Source of the DNA: Kibdelosporangium philippinense
GTDB taxonomy: Bacteria > Actinomycetota > Actinomycetes > Mycobacteriales > Pseudonocardiaceae
Direction: 5' to 3'
Assembly (NCBI RefSeq): GCF_021390435.2
Contig: NZ_JAJVCN010000001.1
Span: 3,410,001 to 3,474,000, forward strand
Length of the DNA stretch: 64,000 nt
A program made the translations under genes and the position numbers. The notes under the pieces are model-generated. The model saw only the letters and a list, made by a program, of their open reading frames with translations, was not told where the DNA came from and did not search any database. Positions 8,097 through 15,942 of the stretch are shown in pieces (positions within the stretch are counted from its first letter, which is position 1; each line of letters starts with the position of its first letter).

Positions 8097-10427
8097 TCAT
8101 GTCGCCGACGGGACGTAGAAGTTCCGCTCGGCCACCTCGGTCCGCAGACCGGCCGTGTTGACGCTCCACAGGCGCAACACCAGGTAGGCATTGGAAGGCT
8201 GATCAGCGGGCACGGTGAACTCGATCGCCGCCGTGCCGTCCGGCCCTGGCGGCACGGTGTTCTCGGGTCCGTTCTCAAGGGCCCAGCCGAATGTCGCCAC
8301 GTTGGCCTGCACCGGGTTGAGCGTGCACCGGACAACCTGGCCCGGCTTGACGTATCCCTGGTCGTCGCAGGTTGCCTGGGGTGCCAGGTACCTGACGGAG
8401 ATCGCGTAGGTCGCGGTCTCCGAAGTCCCGCCACCAGGGAGGGGGCTGGTCACGGTCAGGTGCGTCCAGTCCGGCTTCGTCGGCGTGAAGGTGATCGACG
8501 CCTTGCCGTCCACGTCGGCCGGCACCGTGACCGGTGGCGCGGAATCGAACGAATAGGTGTACGCGGTGACGCCAGGGAACAGCGAAGTGAACGTAAACGT
8601 GCCAGGGATGCCAACCCCGCCACTGGATACGTACTCCGGGTACTCCGCACTGAAGATCCGCGGCTTGTTCGACGCGACGTCCACGTTCATGTACTGGAGG
8701 CCCGACTGCTGGCCCTGTGCGGTGACGCTGCGGACGTACAGCATGTTCCAGCCGGAAGCAGGGGCGTTCAGGCGCAGGGCCGCGGTTCCGTCCGGTCCAA
8801 CCGGGACAGTCGTCCATTCGCCGTCGGCCCAGCTGTACGTGAACGTCTCCGAGCCTGGCAGTACCGCGCGCAGGGTGAAGTCGACCGGCTGGCCGAAGAT
8901 GGGTCGCTCGGTCCGCCGCTCGATGATCGGACGGCCGGGGTCGATGTCGAGCCCGGCCTCGCTGGACGAGGTCAGGTAGCCGGTGCTGAGCTTGGCACGG
9001 ACGTGGATCCAAAATTGGTGGTCGGGATTGTCCGGGTAGACGGTGACAGTCGCGGATCCGTCCGGACCAGCGGACACAGTGGACTCGGTTTCTTGGTTGA
9101 GCCGGTAGGCGTACCCGGCGACGAGGGTGTCGCCCCGCGGCTTGAAGGTGCACTGCCGTGGCGCGTAAACATAGGCGGTGTCAGGGGTGCAGCTGACCTC
9201 GGGCTGATTGCGGAAGACCCAGAAGCGGTAGTCCGTGAAGGGAGAGCCGTTGCCCGCCGCGTCCACGCCGCGCACCGACAGCGTGTTCGCGCCTGAATAG
9301 TCGGGGGTGTACCGGACAACGGCCTTGCCACCGGGGCGGTCCGCGGCCGCGTTCATGGGCCTGCCGAGGATGTCGGTGTAGAAGAAGCCGACCACGTCGG
9401 TGTCCCCGCCCGCGTCGAAGATGAAAATCCCGGGCACGCCGGTACCGCCGGTGCCCTCCTCGCTGTCGAAGTAGTCGGACGAAGTGACCGTCGGAGCCTT
9501 GGTGGGCGAGGTGAAGTCGGTCGTGAACTTGCAGACCGCGCTCCACGGCCCGAGCCCGCCTGAGTCGTCCTTGCCTCGCACCTGCCAGGCGTAGGTGACG
9601 TCCCCGGTCAGCAGGCGTCCGACGTCAGCCCACACCTTGTCCCCGACGGATCTGCCGGTTTCGGGAAACGTGACCCGCTGGTCTGGGCGATCGACGGGCC
9701 AGAGCGCGTACTCGGCGCCGATGTTGGAATGGTCGCCGTCCTTGACGGTCGCACCGAGATTCACCGAGCGGCTGACCATTGTGGGTTTGGCGGCGCACGG
9801 CTCTCGGTTGATGGTGAAGTCCGTGGCCTTGCCGGGAAGCTTGTTGTGACTGAGGGTCAGCTTCATCTTCGGCGAGTATTCGCGACCGAACCGAACATCG
9901 GCCTGCTGAGCCTCCGGCAGCCGGAACGCGAAACTCACGTTCGGGCGACCGGCGGCCACAGCGTTGCGGACGCCTTCCGTGACCGTCCACGTGAGACTCG
10001 GTGACGGGCAACGGTCATCGATGTACGGCCCGCCCATCTTGACCAACTCCGCGGGCTGGTTGTTCCAGGTCGGCTTCCTGACAGGTTCGGTGAGCCAGAC
10101 CTCGGTCGCCCGCGGCTGTGCGCAATCGGTCACCCCGGTTTCGGCGGTGCTCAAGACGGCGAAGGTGAAGTCGCTGCCCCGCAACGTCGACAGATCGAAG
10201 GTCACGTAGGACTTGGAGATGTGGGTCGAACCGTTCGCGTAGGTACGGGCTCCTACGGGGGCATTGCCCGGATGGTCGACGAAGCTGGCCTTCGGCGCGG
10301 CCGAGTCGATGTAGGCCCATGACGTCGGTGCGACATCGGTGACGGTCGCGGCCGCGGCTGGCGTGACCGCGATGCCCGCGATGAGCAGTGCGCTGAGAAG
10401 CGCGGTGCCGATTGAGCGTGTACGCAA
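8097..10427 (-). CDS. Large secreted protein with a DNRLRE-like domain and repeated Ig-like beta-sandwiches
   Basis: 776 residues from a TTG at 10427-10425, chosen because GGGGGAGGA lies five bases upstream and a normal signal peptide follows (RTRSIGTALLSALLIAGIAVTPAAAA). Residues about 30-200 resemble the carbohydrate-linked DNRLRE/disaggregatase-type domain common before large secreted actinobacterial proteins (SYVTFDLSTLRGSDFTFAVLSTAETG, EVWLTEPVRKPTWNNQPA). About five beta-sandwich modules follow, each with W/Y-rich strands and a GPDG(T/S)A or DVDGKA turn, an arrangement like the structural repeats in cell-surface proteins. No catalytic motif is visible. It most likely binds the cell wall, polysaccharide or substrates rather than catalysing a reaction. 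Confidence 0.8.
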   Translation of the reverse strand: MRTRSIGTALLSALLIAGIAVTPAAAATVTDVAPTSWAYIDSAAPKASFVDHPGNAPVGARTYANGSTHISKSYVTFDLSTLRGSDFTFAVLSTAETGVTDCAQPRATEVWLTEPVRKPTWNNQPAELVKMGGPYIDDRCPSPSLTWTVTEGVRNAVAAGRPNVSFAFRLPEAQQADVRFGREYSPKMKLTLSHNKLPGKATDFTINREPCAAKPTMVSRSVNLGATVKDGDHSNIGAEYALWPVDRPDQRVTFPETGRSVGDKVWADVGRLLTGDVTYAWQVRGKDDSGGLGPWSAVCKFTTDFTSPTKAPTVTSSDYFDSEEGTGGTGVPGIFIFDAGGDTDVVGFFYTDILGRPMNAAADRPGGKAVVRYTPDYSGANTLSVRGVDAAGNGSPFTDYRFWVFRNQPEVSCTPDTAYVYAPRQCTFKPRGDTLVAGYAYRLNQETESTVSAGPDGSATVTVYPDNPDHQFWIHVRAKLSTGYLTSSSEAGLDIDPGRPIIERRTERPIFGQPVDFTLRAVLPGSETFTYSWADGEWTTVPVGPDGTAALRLNAPASGWNMLYVRSVTAQGQQSGLQYMNVDVASNKPRIFSAEYPEYVSSGGVGIPGTFTFTSLFPGVTAYTYSFDSAPPVTVPADVDGKASITFTPTKPDWTHLTVTSPLPGGGTSETATYAISVRYLAPQATCDDQGYVKPGQVVRCTLNPVQANVATFGWALENGPENTVPPGPDGTAAIEFTVPADQPSNAYLVLRLWSVNTAGLRTEVAERNFYVPSAT

Positions 10428-10444
10428 CTGGTCCTCCCCCCAGA

Positions 10445-10473
10445 GGTGCGACGAACGCGAACGCCGTCGCACC
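10445..10473 (-). terminator. Hairpin between two minus-strand secreted-protein genes
   Basis: GGTGCGACG (10445-10453) and CGTCGCACC (10465-10473) form a perfect 9-bp stem with an 11-base loop. It lies 16 bases past the stop of the 10490-10858 gene and before the TTG start of the next. No T run follows, so it may be a weak terminator or a leader structure of the downstream gene. Confidence 0.45.
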
Positions 10474-10489
10474 GGTCTGCACCTATGGA

Positions 10490-10858
10490 TTACGCTTCGA
10501 ACGGACCCGCGGTGACCGGAAGTTCGGTCCGCTTCCAGGTGACCCAGAAGTAAGTGACCGGGTTGCTCGCGGTGCCCGGAAATACCTCGCTGCAGCCAGA
10601 TGAGCTGCCGTTGGCGTCATCGACGTACCCCTTCACCCCGTTGCGCAGCTGGTACGTCGTACGGAATCCGTAGCCGTCGCTCTTGGTGTCACAGGCGTAG
10701 ACCCGCGTGTGATTGTTGGTGACACCGCCGTAGCCACATCGGCCGTTGCAGTTGTTGATCGACCCGATGTTGTCGTGTGCCAAGGCTGCAGGCGCGACGG
10801 CCAGCACACCACCCACCGCAAGCAGCACTGCCGTCAAGCCCCGCACTGTTCCCCGCAT
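10490..10858 (-). CDS. Small secreted hypothetical protein
   Basis: 122 residues with a clear signal peptide (VRGLTAVLLAVGGVLAVAPAALA, cleavage near residue 27). The mature part is about 95 residues with five cysteines (INNCNGRCGYG, VYACDTKSDG, GCSEVFPG) and many Asn and Thr, typical of compact, disulfide-bonded secreted proteins. I do not recognise the family. It precedes the large secreted protein on the same strand, separated by a hairpin. Upstream (10859-11007, 149 bases) I see no gene. Confidence 0.75.
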   Translation of the reverse strand: MRGTVRGLTAVLLAVGGVLAVAPAALAHDNIGSINNCNGRCGYGGVTNNHTRVYACDTKSDGYGFRTTYQLRNGVKGYVDDANGSSSGCSEVFPGTASNPVTYFWVTWKRTELPVTAGPFEA

Positions 10859-11007
10859 GAATTGTCTCTTCTCATCTCAGCCAACATCCGGACGTGCCCA
10901 AGCATTCATTGGCCGAGTAGGTGGCTGGGAGGGGTTTCCCGTCGACTGCGGCAGTGGGAAACGGGCAACGCGTGACCAGCAAGGTCTTGAAGAGGGTCGG
11001 CGACTGG

Positions 11008-11835
11008 CTACCGGCCCTTCCACCAGGTCAGCACCTCTGGAGCCAGGTCGCGTGCTTGCTTGGCGCCCGCGGCGGCCCCGGCGTCGATGAAGCGCGGATC
11101 AATCAAATCCATGGGCGCGTTGTAGAAACGTTCCGCGACGATGACATGGACGCGGTACCCACGCTCGGCCAGAAAGGCCTCCTCGCGCACGAGGTCGTTG
11201 CCTCCTATGGGTGCGACTACCAGCACCTGCCCCGGGTCGCTCTCGGTAACCAGGTCGGCATTGGTGCCGCTACGCACTCCCCCGTCCAGCCAAACCTCGC
11301 CATTTACCGCGACCGGTGGAGCGATACCTGGTGCCGCTGTGGAACACGCGACCCCGACGGCGAGTGGAATGCCATCCCGAGCCGACCACGCCTTGGGCTG
11401 GCCGGTACTGGCGTTCACCGACATCATCCGCAGCCGGGGCGACCACGCGCCCTTCGGCAGCATCGCCTTCCACAGATCGTTGGCCTGCCCAACGGAAATC
11501 GGCGGCATTGCCGCGACCGCGCCCCGGCCGACTTCCTCTGGCGAACCGGCACCCGCCAGGACTGTCTCGAACAAGCTGGTGTCCGGGCGCCCAGCTGAGG
11601 CGTTGTTCGCGTGCCAGGCGGCACGCTTGTGCATCAGAGCAGGCACCTCCGCGAGGCCGTCCGGCTCGACAGTCAGCCACGCGCCGACCACCGCGCCAGC
11701 CGACGTCCCGATGACGACATCGGAGTCGGCCACCGGGACCCCAGCACTGCGCAATCCGTTCAGCAGAGCCGACGTCCACGACGCACCGACGGGCCCGCCG
11801 CCGCCCAGAACCAGAGCGTTGTTCGGCATCGTCAT
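11008..11835 (-). CDS. Patatin-like phospholipase
   Basis: 275 residues from the ATG at 11835; an ATG six bases downstream is equally possible, with GAAGGGG nearby. All elements of the catalytic dyad are present: the oxyanion loop GGGGPVGASW near the N-terminus, the nucleophile elbow GTSAG, and the Asp in the late LDGGVRSGTNADL. There is no signal peptide, so it acts in the cytoplasm or at the inner membrane face and likely removes acyl chains from lipids. The start region overlaps the operator at 11850-11865, and the gene diverges from the TetR gene, which probably represses it. Confidence 0.9.
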   Translation of the reverse strand: MTMPNNALVLGGGGPVGASWTSALLNGLRSAGVPVADSDVVIGTSAGAVVGAWLTVEPDGLAEVPALMHKRAAWHANNASAGRPDTSLFETVLAGAGSPEEVGRGAVAAMPPISVGQANDLWKAMLPKGAWSPRLRMMSVNASTGQPKAWSARDGIPLAVGVACSTAAPGIAPPVAVNGEVWLDGGVRSGTNADLVTESDPGQVLVVAPIGGNDLVREEAFLAERGYRVHVIVAERFYNAPMDLIDPRFIDAGAAAGAKQARDLAPEVLTWWKGR

Positions 11836-11849
11836 GACCCCTTCTGATT

Positions 11850-11865
11850 TATGTCGTCCGTCATA
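11850..11865. promoter_or_regulatory. TetR operator, site 1
   Basis: TATGTCGTCCGTCATA, an inverted repeat with one mismatch, lies between the divergent patatin and TetR starts. The same 16-base design recurs as a perfect palindrome at 12515-12530 before the SDR gene. Confidence 0.7.
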
Positions 11866-11889
11866 CATGATAGCCCGTATACTCGGACT

Positions 11890-12477
11890 ATGGCTCGACG
11901 TTCAGACACCAAACAGCGCATGGTCGGGGCTGCCCGCCAACTCATCCGCGAGCATGGCTACAACTCCATGGCACTGTCGGACGTGGTCGAGCGCAGCGCC
12001 TCCCCGCGCGGATCGCTCTACTACCACTTCCCCCAGGGGAAAGTGCAGATGGCGACCGAAGCGGCCGAGGCGCATACCCGCGAGCAGGTCGACTTGATCA
12101 ACCAGCTCGCCGGACAGGCGGCGACGGCCGAGGATCTGGTCCGGGCCTACATCGACCTGGCCCGCGACAACATGCAGGTCAGCGGCTACGGACGTGGCTG
12201 CGCCATCGCCCCGTTGGTGATCGAGGTCGGCGAGTCCTCCGAGGAACTGGCCGCCGCCAGCCGACGCGCGTACTTCCTCATTATCGAGACCCTGGCGCTT
12301 CAATTCGTCGTGCTCGGTGCGGACAATGCCAGCGCCCGTGAGCTGGCGCACGCCACGCTGGCTGGCGTCCAGGGAGCGATGGTGACCTCACGCGCACTGC
12401 ACAGCCTCGAACCGTTCAACGCCGTCCGGGACGCCATGGCCAGCCGCGCGCATGCCCTCACCGTGTCCAGCGACTGA
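11890..12477 (+). CDS. TetR-family repressor
   Basis: 195 residues from ATG 11890. The N-terminal 45 residues form the TetR helix-turn-helix (RMVGAARQLIREHGYNSMALSDVVERSASPRGSLYYHFPQGKVQM), in the subclass in which GSLYYHFPxGK precedes a ligand domain as in LmrA/YxaF-type repressors of drug-response genes. The C-terminal part (GYGRGCAIAPLVIEVGESSEEL, then ALHSLEPFNAVRDAM) fits the LmrA-like ligand domain. It lies between the patatin gene (divergent) and the SDR gene (same strand), and each promoter region holds a copy of the palindrome TATGTCGnnCGaCATA, so it most likely represses itself and both neighbours until a ligand binds. Confidence 0.9.
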   Translation: MARRSDTKQRMVGAARQLIREHGYNSMALSDVVERSASPRGSLYYHFPQGKVQMATEAAEAHTREQVDLINQLAGQAATAEDLVRAYIDLARDNMQVSGYGRGCAIAPLVIEVGESSEELAAASRRAYFLIIETLALQFVVLGADNASARELAHATLAGVQGAMVTSRALHSLEPFNAVRDAMASRAHALTVSSD

Positions 12478-12514
12478 CACCCTGCCCGTCGGGTGAATCG
12501 TCGCGCCTCGAAAT

Positions 12515-12530
12515 TATGTCGCTCGACATA
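12515..12530. promoter_or_regulatory. TetR operator, site 2
   Basis: TATGTCGCTCGACATA, a perfect palindrome, 60 bases before the SDR start. It is followed by AT-rich TATATTT, which may be part of the promoter. Confidence 0.75.
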
Positions 12531-12589
12531 TATATTTGGTGGCCACAGCCGGCTGTCACAAGCCCATCAGCTCAACTGGAGATCCAGAC

Positions 12590-13357
12590 ATGTCCTCAAT
12601 CCTCATCACCGGTGCCTCACAGGGAATCGGTCGCGCCATGGCACTCAAGCTCGCCAGCCGCGGTCATCGCGTCATCGGCACCGCCCGTAACCCGGACAGC
12701 CTGGCCAGCCTCCCCATCGCCGAGCGGCTCCAACTCGACGTCACCGACCAGACCAGCGTCGACACCGCGATCAAAGCCGCTGGCCAAATCGACGTCGTGA
12801 TCAACAACGCGGGCGAGACCATGCGCGCCCCGCTGGAGACCGTCCCGGTGTCCGAGGTCGCCCGCCTGTTCGACCTGAACACGCTAGGCGCTCTGCGCGT
12901 CGCCCAGGCCGCCCTGCCTGGCATGCGCGAACGCGGCAAAGGCCACTTGATCTTCATGTCCAGCATCCAGGGCCGAATGGTCCTGCCGATCATCGGCCCA
13001 TACGGAATGAGCAAATGGGCAACGGAAGCAATGGCGGAAGTCCTGGCCATCGAAACCGGACACTTCGGTGTAAAGGTCAGCGTCATCCAACCGGGCGTAG
13101 TAGCCACCGACGGCGGCGCGAAAGCCAAGGTCTACCGCACCGACGACGACCCATACGGCCCACTGTTCGACGAACTGGTCAAAACCCGAGGCGAAGTCGT
13201 GACACCGGAAGAGGTGGCCGCGGTCGTCGCCGACACGATCGAGCAGGAAAACCCGCCGCTGCGCGTGACAGCAGGTGCGTCCGCCGCCAAGGTCCTGGCC
13301 ACCCGCAAGACCTCGCCAGAGGATGAGGTTTTCTTCCCCTACGACATCAACTGGTAG
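12590..13357 (+). CDS. Short-chain dehydrogenase/reductase
   Basis: 255 residues; CTGGAG lies about nine bases before the ATG at 12590. Classical SDR features: the nucleotide-binding TGASQGIGRAMA at the N-terminus, LDVTD for adenine contact, NNAG, catalytic Ser in MSSIQG, and YGMSK holding the catalytic Tyr and Lys. The loop after PGVVATDG is long, as in the retinol-dehydrogenase-like group. It reduces or oxidises an unknown alcohol/ketone. A palindromic operator before it ties it to the TetR regulator and the patatin gene, so a lipid-derived substrate is plausible but unproved. It overlaps the convergent TetR gene by 11 bases. Confidence 0.9.
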   Translation: MSSILITGASQGIGRAMALKLASRGHRVIGTARNPDSLASLPIAERLQLDVTDQTSVDTAIKAAGQIDVVINNAGETMRAPLETVPVSEVARLFDLNTLGALRVAQAALPGMRERGKGHLIFMSSIQGRMVLPIIGPYGMSKWATEAMAEVLAIETGHFGVKVSVIQPGVVATDGGAKAKVYRTDDDPYGPLFDELVKTRGEVVTPEEVAAVVADTIEQENPPLRVTAGASAAKVLATRKTSPEDEVFFPYDINW

Positions 13358-13979
13358 CCCGCAACAGACCCAACAGAACGAGCTCGGCCAGGGTGTCGGC
13401 ATCCTTGATGATGTCGGCGTCCGCCGGACGACCCAGCCGTTGGGTGAGCGGGGCCTGCGTCAAGGCGATCGCAGGTCCGGTCAGTGCCACGAAAAGCATG
13501 TGCATCGGCACATCTGGCAGGCGTCCGGCCTTGACGAGCCGCTGCAGCGTTGGTTCCAGCGCGGTGAGGATCGGTTGGAGGTACGTGGAATGCACGAAGT
13601 CGAGCCGGTCTGATTCCCGGTTGGACTCGTCGGCCATCAGGCGGTTGACATCGGGCTGCCTCCCGGCGGCGCGATAGAACGCGCGGACCATGTTGCCGAG
13701 ACGGTTCGCGTCGTCGTCGCCGTGTTCGGCGATCGCGGCTTCGATATCCGTCTTGATCCGGTTGAACGCGCCGTGCACCGCCGCGCGCCAGAAGGCTGCC
13801 TTCGAGCCGTAACGGTCGTTGATGAAGTTGTGGCTCACGTTCAGCCGCTTCGCGAGTTCCCGCACGGACGTGCCGTCGTAGCCGAGTTCGGCGAAGGCAT
13901 GTAGCCCTTGATCGAGGATCTCTTGCTCGTCGGGCACCGCGGGTTGGTCCGCGGTGCGACGACCTGGGCGGCGTGTCAC
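13347..13979 (-). CDS. TetR-family regulator (second)
   Basis: 210 residues if the GTG at 13979-13977 is used; the frame stays open further upstream but that part (Arg-rich, no homology) is not protein-like. The helix-turn-helix reads EILDQGLHAFAELGYDGTSVRELAKRLNVSHNFINDRYGSKAAFWRAA. Instead of the usual LYYHF it has FINDRYGSK, an uncommon variant. The C-terminal domain (LMADESNRESDRLDFVHSTYLQPIL ... ALTGPAIALTQAPLTQRLG) resembles the ligand/dimer domain of AcrR-like regulators. A GAGTCCGGACTC palindrome abuts the start, leaving no room for a ribosome site, which suggests a leaderless transcript and autoregulation. Confidence 0.85.
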   Translation of the reverse strand: MTRRPGRRTADQPAVPDEQEILDQGLHAFAELGYDGTSVRELAKRLNVSHNFINDRYGSKAAFWRAAVHGAFNRIKTDIEAAIAEHGDDDANRLGNMVRAFYRAAGRQPDVNRLMADESNRESDRLDFVHSTYLQPILTALEPTLQRLVKAGRLPDVPMHMLFVALTGPAIALTQAPLTQRLGRPADADIIKDADTLAELVLLGLLRATS

Positions 13980-13991
13980 GAGTCCGGACTC
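13980..13991. promoter_or_regulatory. Palindrome at the start of the second TetR gene
   Basis: GAGTCCGGACTC, a perfect 12-base palindrome directly adjoining the GTG start codon. It is a candidate autoregulatory operator. Confidence 0.45.
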
Positions 13992-14054
13992 TACTTGACG
14001 GATGTCAGAACGGGCCTGAAGTGCCGTGCGGCGGCGGTGGCGGCCGTCTCGACC

Positions 14055-14988
14055 GCCTGGCAGCAAGCATCTTCCCGCAGACACCAGGCGCGGAATACCC
14101 CGAACTCGAACGATGGACAAGAGAACTGAGCGCAGGAAACGGCGACGACATCTTCCGCGTCCACGGCCCAGGGGAAACACTGGTGTGGAACGGCGTCGAC
14201 TTCGACAACTTCCTCGAACCCATGCCGGTGTTCCCACCGGAAATGGAAGCCGACCTCACCCGTGTCGTCCGGATGACCGTCGAACGCGGTTGGCCGTTCC
14301 GCTATCACGCGAGCTACGACCAGTCGATCGAACGATTCCTCGGCGTGATGGAAACCATCAACCAAGACCTCCCGGTCGGCAACGTCCGATGGATCCTCGA
14401 CCACGCGGAAACCATCAGCGCCCGAAACGTCGACAGAGTCGCCGCATTGGGCGGCGTGATCGCCGTCCAACACCAGATGGCGTTCCAAGGAGACATCTTC
14501 CGCGAACACTACGGCGACCAAGTAGCACGCCGTAGCCCACCGGTCGGTGAAATGCTCCGCGCCGGAGTCCACGTCGGAATGGGAACCGACACCACCCGAG
14601 TCGCCAGCTACAACCCATGGGTCGGCCTCTGGTGGCTGATAACCGGCAAAACCCTGGCAGGAACGAAGATGCGCGCCGCGGAGAACAACGTCGACCGCCT
14701 CACGGCGCTAAGGCTCTACACCCAAGGCAGCGCCTGGATGGAGAGCAAAGAACAAGACAAAGGCACCCTCATGGCAGGGCAGTTGGCCGATCTCGCCGTG
14801 CTGTCCGACGATTACCTCAAAGTGCCAGTCGACCGGATCAAAGAGATCGAATCCGTGCTGACCGTCATGGACGGCAAGACGCCTTCGGCAACCTCTCCCC
14901 CGCACCATTGCCCATCAGTTCCGACTGGTCACCTGTCGGCCCCTTCGGCGGATACCCCCGCTCCGGCGGCACCGGACACCTCTGCTGA
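14055..14988 (+). pseudogene. Amidohydrolase family 3 (YtcJ-like), C-terminal remnant with frameshift
   Basis: About 310 residues of the C-terminal half of a metal-dependent amidohydrolase. Recognisable blocks are WNGVDFDNFLEPMPVFPPEMEADLTRVVRMTVERGWPFRYHASYD, VRWILDHAETIS with the metal-binding His, GVHVGMGTDTTRVASYNPW with the catalytic Asp, and the late KGTLMAGQLADLAVLSDDYL. The family is normally 550-650 residues long. The N-terminal half, with its HxH motif, is absent, and the sequence upstream belongs to the TetR gene. Near 14880 the frame changes by one base: the true tail (FGNLSPAPLPISSDWSPVGPFGGY) continues in another frame to 14988. Both losses make it a pseudogene. Confidence 0.8.
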
Positions 14989-15001
14989 CAGCAGTGGACA
15001 G

Positions 15002-15493
15002 TCAGCTTCCCTTGCCAGGGAAGAAGACCCAGCGATCGACACGCGCACAGCTGGCGAACCCGAAGCGCTGCGCTGCCGCCCCGGCATCCTTGGCCGCACT
15101 GTCCACGACGTTCATTCCCGCAGCGACATACAGGTCCGCGCCGCGTGTCGCGTTCTGGGAGAAGTTGCTCCGCCTCGCCGACTCGAAGGCGAAGGTTTCC
15201 AGCTTGTCCATCCAGTCGCGCAGTTCGTCCTGTCCGGACTCCGGCGCTGGCAAGCCACGCACATGGTCCCGCAGGTCCCTGATGAGCGCCACCCGGTCGG
15301 TCATCTTCCGGTAGTCTTCGTCCCCGCCGAAGCCGTCGCCAAAGGACAGATCCCCGGCGAACCGCTGGCTGATCGTGTCGCACTTCTGGTCGGCGCTTGT
15401 GATCAGCTCCTGCTTCGGCGAGGACGAACACCCACCAACGGCAAGCAGCACGACCATGGCACCAGTCATGGCGAGGTCTCGCGCCTGTGTCAT
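15002..15493 (-). CDS. Putative lipoprotein
   Basis: 163 residues from ATG 15493 (ribosome site weak; an ATG 24 bases further in is an alternative). The signal ends with a lipobox LAVGGC, so Cys22 would be lipid-modified and the protein tethered to the outer face of the membrane. The rest is a helical domain (KQELITSADQKCDTISQRFAGD, RKMTDRVALIRDLRDHVRGL, DELRDWMDKLETFAFES), of a type frequent in actinobacterial lipoproteins of unknown function, with two further cysteines. Its stop lies 14 bases past the end of the amidohydrolase remnant, so the two genes converge. Confidence 0.8.
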   Translation of the reverse strand: MTQARDLAMTGAMVVLLAVGGCSSSPKQELITSADQKCDTISQRFAGDLSFGDGFGGDEDYRKMTDRVALIRDLRDHVRGLPAPESGQDELRDWMDKLETFAFESARRSNFSQNATRGADLYVAAGMNVVDSAAKDAGAAAQRFGFASCARVDRWVFFPGKGS

Positions 15494-15577
15494 GCCACGC
15501 ACGGTACGACTGGTAACCGGGAGCGGTCCCGACCTCGCCGATGTCACAACGTGGCGACCTGTCTGGTCTTAGCGGAT

Positions 15578-15931
15578 ATGAGCCAATCCCTGGAGTCGAG
15601 CACCGGCGTTGACACGCCGGTCACCGTGATCAAGAACTACACAGTGCCAGCGGACGAAGCCGAATACTTCGTCGAGGTATATCGGGAGAACGCCTGGATC
15701 ATGTCGGCCCAACCCGGTTTTGTCCGATCCCGGTTGCACAGGGCACTTGCCGACGCACCTGAGGTACGGTTCGTCCACATTGCCGACTGGAATTCGGGCA
15801 CCGCGCTCGACAAAGCCACCGCCAACCCCGAGTGGCTCGCGTCACTGCGACAAATGTTCGACGATCCCGGCCTGCACATCACCTCAGAACCCGCTGCCTA
15901 CCGCGTCGCGGTCGAACTTCACCCCTCCTGA
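15578..15931 (+). CDS. Antibiotic biosynthesis monooxygenase (ABM) domain protein
   Basis: 117 residues, one small ferredoxin-like alpha/beta ABM domain: PVTVIKNYTVPADEAEYFVEVYRENAWIMSAQPGFVRSRLHRAL then VRFVHIADWNSGTALDKATANPEWLASLRQM. The pattern of a short strand, a helix containing W-I-M-S-A-Q-P-G-F and the strand RFVHIADW is typical. Members are cofactor-free oxygenases, heme-degrading enzymes or mere stress proteins. The start at 15578 has no strong ribosome site. The reading frame runs open upstream into the amidohydrolase remnant, but the two are unrelated genes. Confidence 0.8.
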   Translation: MSQSLESSTGVDTPVTVIKNYTVPADEAEYFVEVYRENAWIMSAQPGFVRSRLHRALADAPEVRFVHIADWNSGTALDKATANPEWLASLRQMFDDPGLHITSEPAAYRVAVELHPS

Positions 15932-15942
15932 CCTAGCCGCCG

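Noticed and set aside
13973-15931. One open frame of 652 codons joining amidohydrolase and ABM domains
   Set aside because: The middle part is antisense to a convincing lipoprotein gene and has no homology; the amidohydrolase tail continues in another frame, and a natural ATG precedes the ABM domain at 15578. It is two unrelated genes joined by chance.
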